Shown: positions 5,686 to 7,678 of the stretch, piece after piece
Layout: each line of letters starts with the position of its first letter
Numbering within the stretch: the stretch's first letter is position 1
Origin: CAIWXH01 sp964555675
GTDB taxonomy: Bacteria > Chloroflexota > Chloroflexia > Chloroflexales > Chloroflexaceae
Direction: 5' to 3'
Length of the DNA: 7,678 nucleotides
NCBI GenBank assembly: GCA_964555675.1
Contig: CAZKTU010000284.1
Coordinates: 1-7,678 of the forward strand
Notes under the pieces: generated by a model
The model's input: only the letters and a program-made list of their open reading frames with translations
The model's database searches: none
Told to the model about the DNA's origin: nothing
Position numbers and translations under genes: made by a program

Positions 5686-6681
5686 ATGGGCAATATCGCG
5701 ATTCACGGCTTTGGTCGCATTGGCCGCTCGCTCATGCGCATCGCGCTGAAGAACAACCTCTTCTCGCCCGTCTCGGTCTCCGACATCAAGGACCCCAAGG
5801 CCCTGGCCGCCCTCTTCGAGGTCGACACCAACTACGGGCGCTGGCACGAGCCGGTCAGCGCCAGCGAGAGCGGCTTCGTCGTCGGCGGCCGCGAGGTCAA
5901 GTACTTCAACTCGCGCGAGTCGCTGCCCGACTGGGCCGCCCTCGACGTCGACCTGGTGATCGACTGCACCGGGCGGGCCACCAAGCGCGCCGGCGCCCAG
6001 GCCCACCTCGACCGCGGCGCCAAGCGCGTGCTCGTCTCGGCCCCCAGCAAGAGCAAAGAGGACGCCGATATCTTCCTGCTGCCCGGCATCAATATCGAGA
6101 GCTTCGACGCCGGCAAGCACCAGATCATCAGCATGGCCTCCTGCACCACCAACGCCCTCGCGCCGGTGGTGAAGGTGCTGCTCGACAGCTTCGGGATCAA
6201 GTACGGCCTCTTCTCGACCGTTCACGCCTACACCAATACCCAGTCGCTCACCGACCAGCCGATGGACGACCGGCGCGACTCGTGGGCCGCCGCCGAGAAT
6301 GTCATCCCCTCGTCCTCGGGCGCCGCCAAGGCCCTCAGCTTCATCTGGCCCGGCCTGAAGATCACCGGCAAGGCCTACCGCGTGCCGGTGCGCACCGGCT
6401 CGATCGTCGAGCTGAATGTGCTGACCGAGCAGCCCGCCACCATCGCCGCGGTCAACGAGGCCTTCCGCAAGGCCGCCGCCGAGGCCCCCCTCAAGGGCAT
6501 CATGGGCGTGCTCGAAGACGAGTGGGCCTCCTCGCGCATCATCGGCGACTCGCACTCCTCGATCGTCGACCTGCCGATGACCCAGATGCAGGGCGACCTG
6601 CTCTCGGTCGCCGCCTGGTACGATAACGAGTGGGGCTACGCCACCCGCCTCGCCGAGACCGCCGCCTTCATCGCCAAGTAG
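5686..6681 (+). CDS. gap: Type I glyceraldehyde-3-phosphate dehydrogenase, divergent form
   Basis: This 331-residue protein is the usual length for GAPDH, which oxidises glyceraldehyde-3-phosphate to 1,3-bisphosphoglycerate in glycolysis, or runs in reverse for carbon assimilation. The Rossmann motif IHGFGRIGR is at 6-14, D33 is in the position that favours NAD over NADP, the catalytic Cys is C153 in SMASCTTN, and the general-base His is H180 in STVHAYTN. IPSSSGAAKA (207-216), R232 in YRVPV and the terminal DNEWGY motif are also present. The phosphate-site neighbourhood differs from textbook enzymes (see findings), so a paralogue with altered substrate range is possible, although erythrose-4-phosphate dehydrogenase fits less well. 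The ATG at 5686 is chosen over a GTG at 5632: AAAGGA (5672-5677) lies 8 bases before it, and conserved sequence begins there. Confidence 0.93.
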   Translation: MGNIAIHGFGRIGRSLMRIALKNNLFSPVSVSDIKDPKALAALFEVDTNYGRWHEPVSASESGFVVGGREVKYFNSRESLPDWAALDVDLVIDCTGRATKRAGAQAHLDRGAKRVLVSAPSKSKEDADIFLLPGINIESFDAGKHQIISMASCTTNALAPVVKVLLDSFGIKYGLFSTVHAYTNTQSLTDQPMDDRRDSWAAAENVIPSSSGAAKALSFIWPGLKITGKAYRVPVRTGSIVELNVLTEQPATIAAVNEAFRKAAAEAPLKGIMGVLEDEWASSRIIGDSHSSIVDLPMTQMQGDLLSVAAWYDNEWGYATRLAETAAFIAK

Positions 6682-6699
6682 CCCGCCGCGGACAGCGCC

Positions 6700-6739
6700 A
6701 AAAGGGGGAGAGCGGGGCCAGGCCCCGCTCTCCCCCTTT
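6700..6739. terminator. Bidirectional terminator between GAPDH and the DUF2892 gene
   Basis: The arms 6701-6719 and 6721-6739 are 19-base perfect reverse complements around a single central A, which folds as about 17 bp with a 5-base loop. One side is flanked by AAAA (6700-6703) and the other ends in TTT (6737-6739), so each strand presents a GC-rich hairpin followed by a U-run. It serves two converging genes, ending GAPDH on plus and, 33 bases beyond its stop, the DUF2892 gene on minus. Confidence 0.85.
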
Positions 6740-6750
6740 CAGATCTGAAA
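6737..6750. repeat. 14-bp perfect palindrome next to the terminator
   Basis: TTTCAGATCTGAAA is its own reverse complement with no spacer. Its first three bases are the T-run of the terminator hairpin. It lies 22 bases from the stop codon of the DUF2892 gene. The function is unknown; it may be chance, a second small hairpin or a protein site. Confidence 0.6.
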
Positions 6751-6771
6751 TGGCGTGCGAGTAGCGCGCTG

Positions 6772-6999
6772 CTATTTTGCGCCGGCCTTGCCCGTATCGA
6801 CGGGGCAGGTCCTGAGGCCGAAGATCGCGTAGAGCGGGCAGAAGGCGAAGGCCGACGTGAGCAGCATCACCCCGGCCAGCACCGCGGGGATGATCTGCCA
6901 CAGGCCGCCGAAGGGCGCGAACAGGGCGATCAGCCCGAAGACGGCGGCGAGGACGAGGCGAATATCACGGTCGAGCGTGCCGACATTTGTGCGGCCCAT
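6772..6999 (-). CDS. DUF2892 (YgaP-like) small inner-membrane protein
   Basis: This 75-residue protein opens with MGRTNVGTLDRDIRLVLA, typical of DUF2892, followed by two hydrophobic segments (about 16-35 and 38-58). It closes with the family motif FCPLYAIFGLRTCP, whose two Cys may bind or react with sulfur or metal. The same membrane domain forms the C-terminal part of the rhodanese YgaP in E. coli; stand-alone copies are widespread and functionally unassigned. The start at 6999 is preferred because AAGGAG (complement of 7006-7011) is 6 bases upstream; an in-frame ATG at 7026 would add nine residues outside the conserved domain. The gene converges on GAPDH and shares its terminator. A GATAAT-like -10 (complement of 7019-7024) is too close to the start to be convincing, so its promoter is unresolved. 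Confidence 0.85.
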   Translation of the reverse strand: MGRTNVGTLDRDIRLVLAAVFGLIALFAPFGGLWQIIPAVLAGVMLLTSAFAFCPLYAIFGLRTCPVDTGKAGAK

Positions 7000-7192
7000 G
7001 ACGATCTCCTTAGTGCGAATTATCACTCAGAATGCTATGGGGCCGAGCATACCATAGGGGGGTAGGCCGCCAAGGTAAGAGAACGCCACACCCGGTAGAG
7101 AGCCGTTCACCAGGGCTGGCAGCCCGCTCACACCGGCCGCGCGGCAATGGGCAAATCTCGCCCGAGACGCCACCGGGGCGGCCGGCAAGTTA

Positions 7193-7201
7193 TGCTACAA
7201 T
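7193..7201 (+). promoter_or_regulatory. Extended -10 promoter of accB
   Basis: TGCTACAAT contains TACAAT (7196-7201; 5 of 6 to consensus) and the TGn extension, with no clear -35. The predicted start site is near 7208, giving a leader of about 31 bases. The core plus following bases, TACAATAGC, is identical to the methyltransferase promoter on the minus strand at 3686-3694. Confidence 0.6.
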
Positions 7202-7238
7202 AGCCGCGTTCCTTCCAGACGGAGGCTGTGCGCAAGCT

Positions 7239-7678
7239 ATGAGCGACGCGACATCGGACACCCCCGAGACCAGCCCCGACGTGTTCGGGCTCAGCGCAGT
7301 GCGCGAACTGCTGCTCCTGATCGGGCAGAGTGACATTACCGAGATCTTGATCGAGCGCGGCGACACCAAGCTGCACGTCAAGCGCGGACCAACCGTCGCC
7401 CCACCGCAGCCAATCACCCTGGCGCCGATGCTGCATCAGCAGATGGCGCCCATGTCCCTGCCGAGCATGCCGGTGCAGCCGATGTTCACGCCGGCCCCCG
7501 CCGCCGAAGGCCCGCCCGTCGAGCTGCCCGCCGGACACACGGTCACGGCGCCAATGGTGGGCACGTTCTACACCTCGCCCTCGCCCAAAGACCCGCCCTT
7601 CGTGCAAGAGGGCGACGAGGTGCGCGTCGGCGACTCGATCGGCATCATCGAGGCCATGAAGATGATGAACGAGATCGA
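7239..7678 (+). CDS. accB: Biotin carboxyl carrier protein of acetyl-CoA carboxylase (3' end outside window)
   Basis: The frame is open to the window edge, giving 146 whole codons. Residues about 15-50 form the N-terminal helix-strand segment typical of AccB (VRELLLLI...ITEILIERGDTKLHVKRG). A flexible linker rich in Pro, Met and Gln covers about 51-93. The biotinyl domain begins near 100 (VTAPMVGTFYTSPSPKDPPFV) and reaches the biotinylation site IIEAMKMMNEI, where K141 is the predicted biotin-bearing lysine. AccB carries carboxybiotin between the biotin carboxylase (AccC) and the carboxyltransferase in the first step of fatty-acid synthesis; accC commonly follows, but that lies outside. The ATG at 7239 has GGAGG at 7221-7225, an unusually long 13-base spacing, and no in-frame alternative lies closer. 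About 15-20 residues are probably missing at the C-terminus. Confidence 0.93.
   Translation, partial: MSDATSDTPETSPDVFGLSAVRELLLLIGQSDITEILIERGDTKLHVKRGPTVAPPQPITLAPMLHQQMAPMSLPSMPVQPMFTPAPAAEGPPVELPAGHTVTAPMVGTFYTSPSPKDPPFVQEGDEVRVGDSIGIIEAMKMMNEI

Noticed and set aside
7035..7057. CTATGG ... CCATAG inverted repeat (11-base spacer) upstream of the DUF2892 gene
   Set aside because: Arms of 6 bp with this spacing are not rare enough to call an operator without comparative data.
7113..7125. GGGCTG-G-CAGCCC palindrome upstream of accB
   Set aside because: It is short, GC-rich, without a T-run and far from any gene end; such palindromes are expected by chance at this GC content.
7128..7607. Minus-strand frame of 159 codons
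   Set aside because: It is antisense to accB, whose plus-strand product has a clear biotinyl domain.

Overview
This is a GC-rich bacterial window of eight genes (two cut by the window edges) and one 100-N assembly gap. The protein styles suggest Chloroflexota (Chloroflexia-like): a phytochrome-type histidine kinase with an Rcp1-like regulator, a divergent type I GAPDH, a PspC protein, a DUF2892 protein and AccB. This placement rests on sequence impression only and no marker gene is present. The gap and its flanks look like a draft or metagenomic short-read assembly.

Layout. Bases 1-2546 (+) hold a signalling operon: the C-terminal part of a histidine kinase, a single-domain response regulator overlapping it by 4 bases, and, after 18 bases, a receiver/pseudo-receiver/HD-GYP protein predicted to hydrolyse cyclic-di-GMP. 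Bases 2533-3651 (-) encode a solitary N4-cytosine/N6-adenine-type DNA methyltransferase whose 3' end overlaps the HD-GYP gene tail-to-tail by 14 bases. A 206-base divergent spacer carries promoters for both flanking genes and an 8-bp inverted repeat. Bases 3858-5107 (+) encode one ArsP/DUF318-type permease, broken in this assembly by the N gap inside a His-rich tandem repeat. Bases 5206-5487 (+) encode a small PspC-domain membrane protein followed by a strong hairpin terminator. Bases 5686-6681 (+) encode a GAPDH-family enzyme. A symmetric terminator separates it from the convergent DUF2892 gene (6772-6999, -). Bases 7239-7678 (+) are the start of accB, the biotin carrier of acetyl-CoA carboxylase, cut off just after its biotin-accepting lysine.

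How the genes work together. The first three genes plausibly form one pathway from a sensor kinase through receivers to cyclic-di-GMP breakdown. The other genes look like independent transcription units with their own promoters and terminators. Three of those promoters share an extended -10 element (TGnTACAAT or TGnTATACT) with little -35 similarity.

Most noteworthy points: (1) the 55 bases on each side of the gap are identical, and merging them restores a single in-frame 364-residue permease; (2) that permease has a His-Asp-His-His-Gly repeat loop of uncertain copy number; (3) the middle domain of the HD-GYP protein is a receiver that has lost its phosphorylation residues. I did not find a convincing new multi-gene system.
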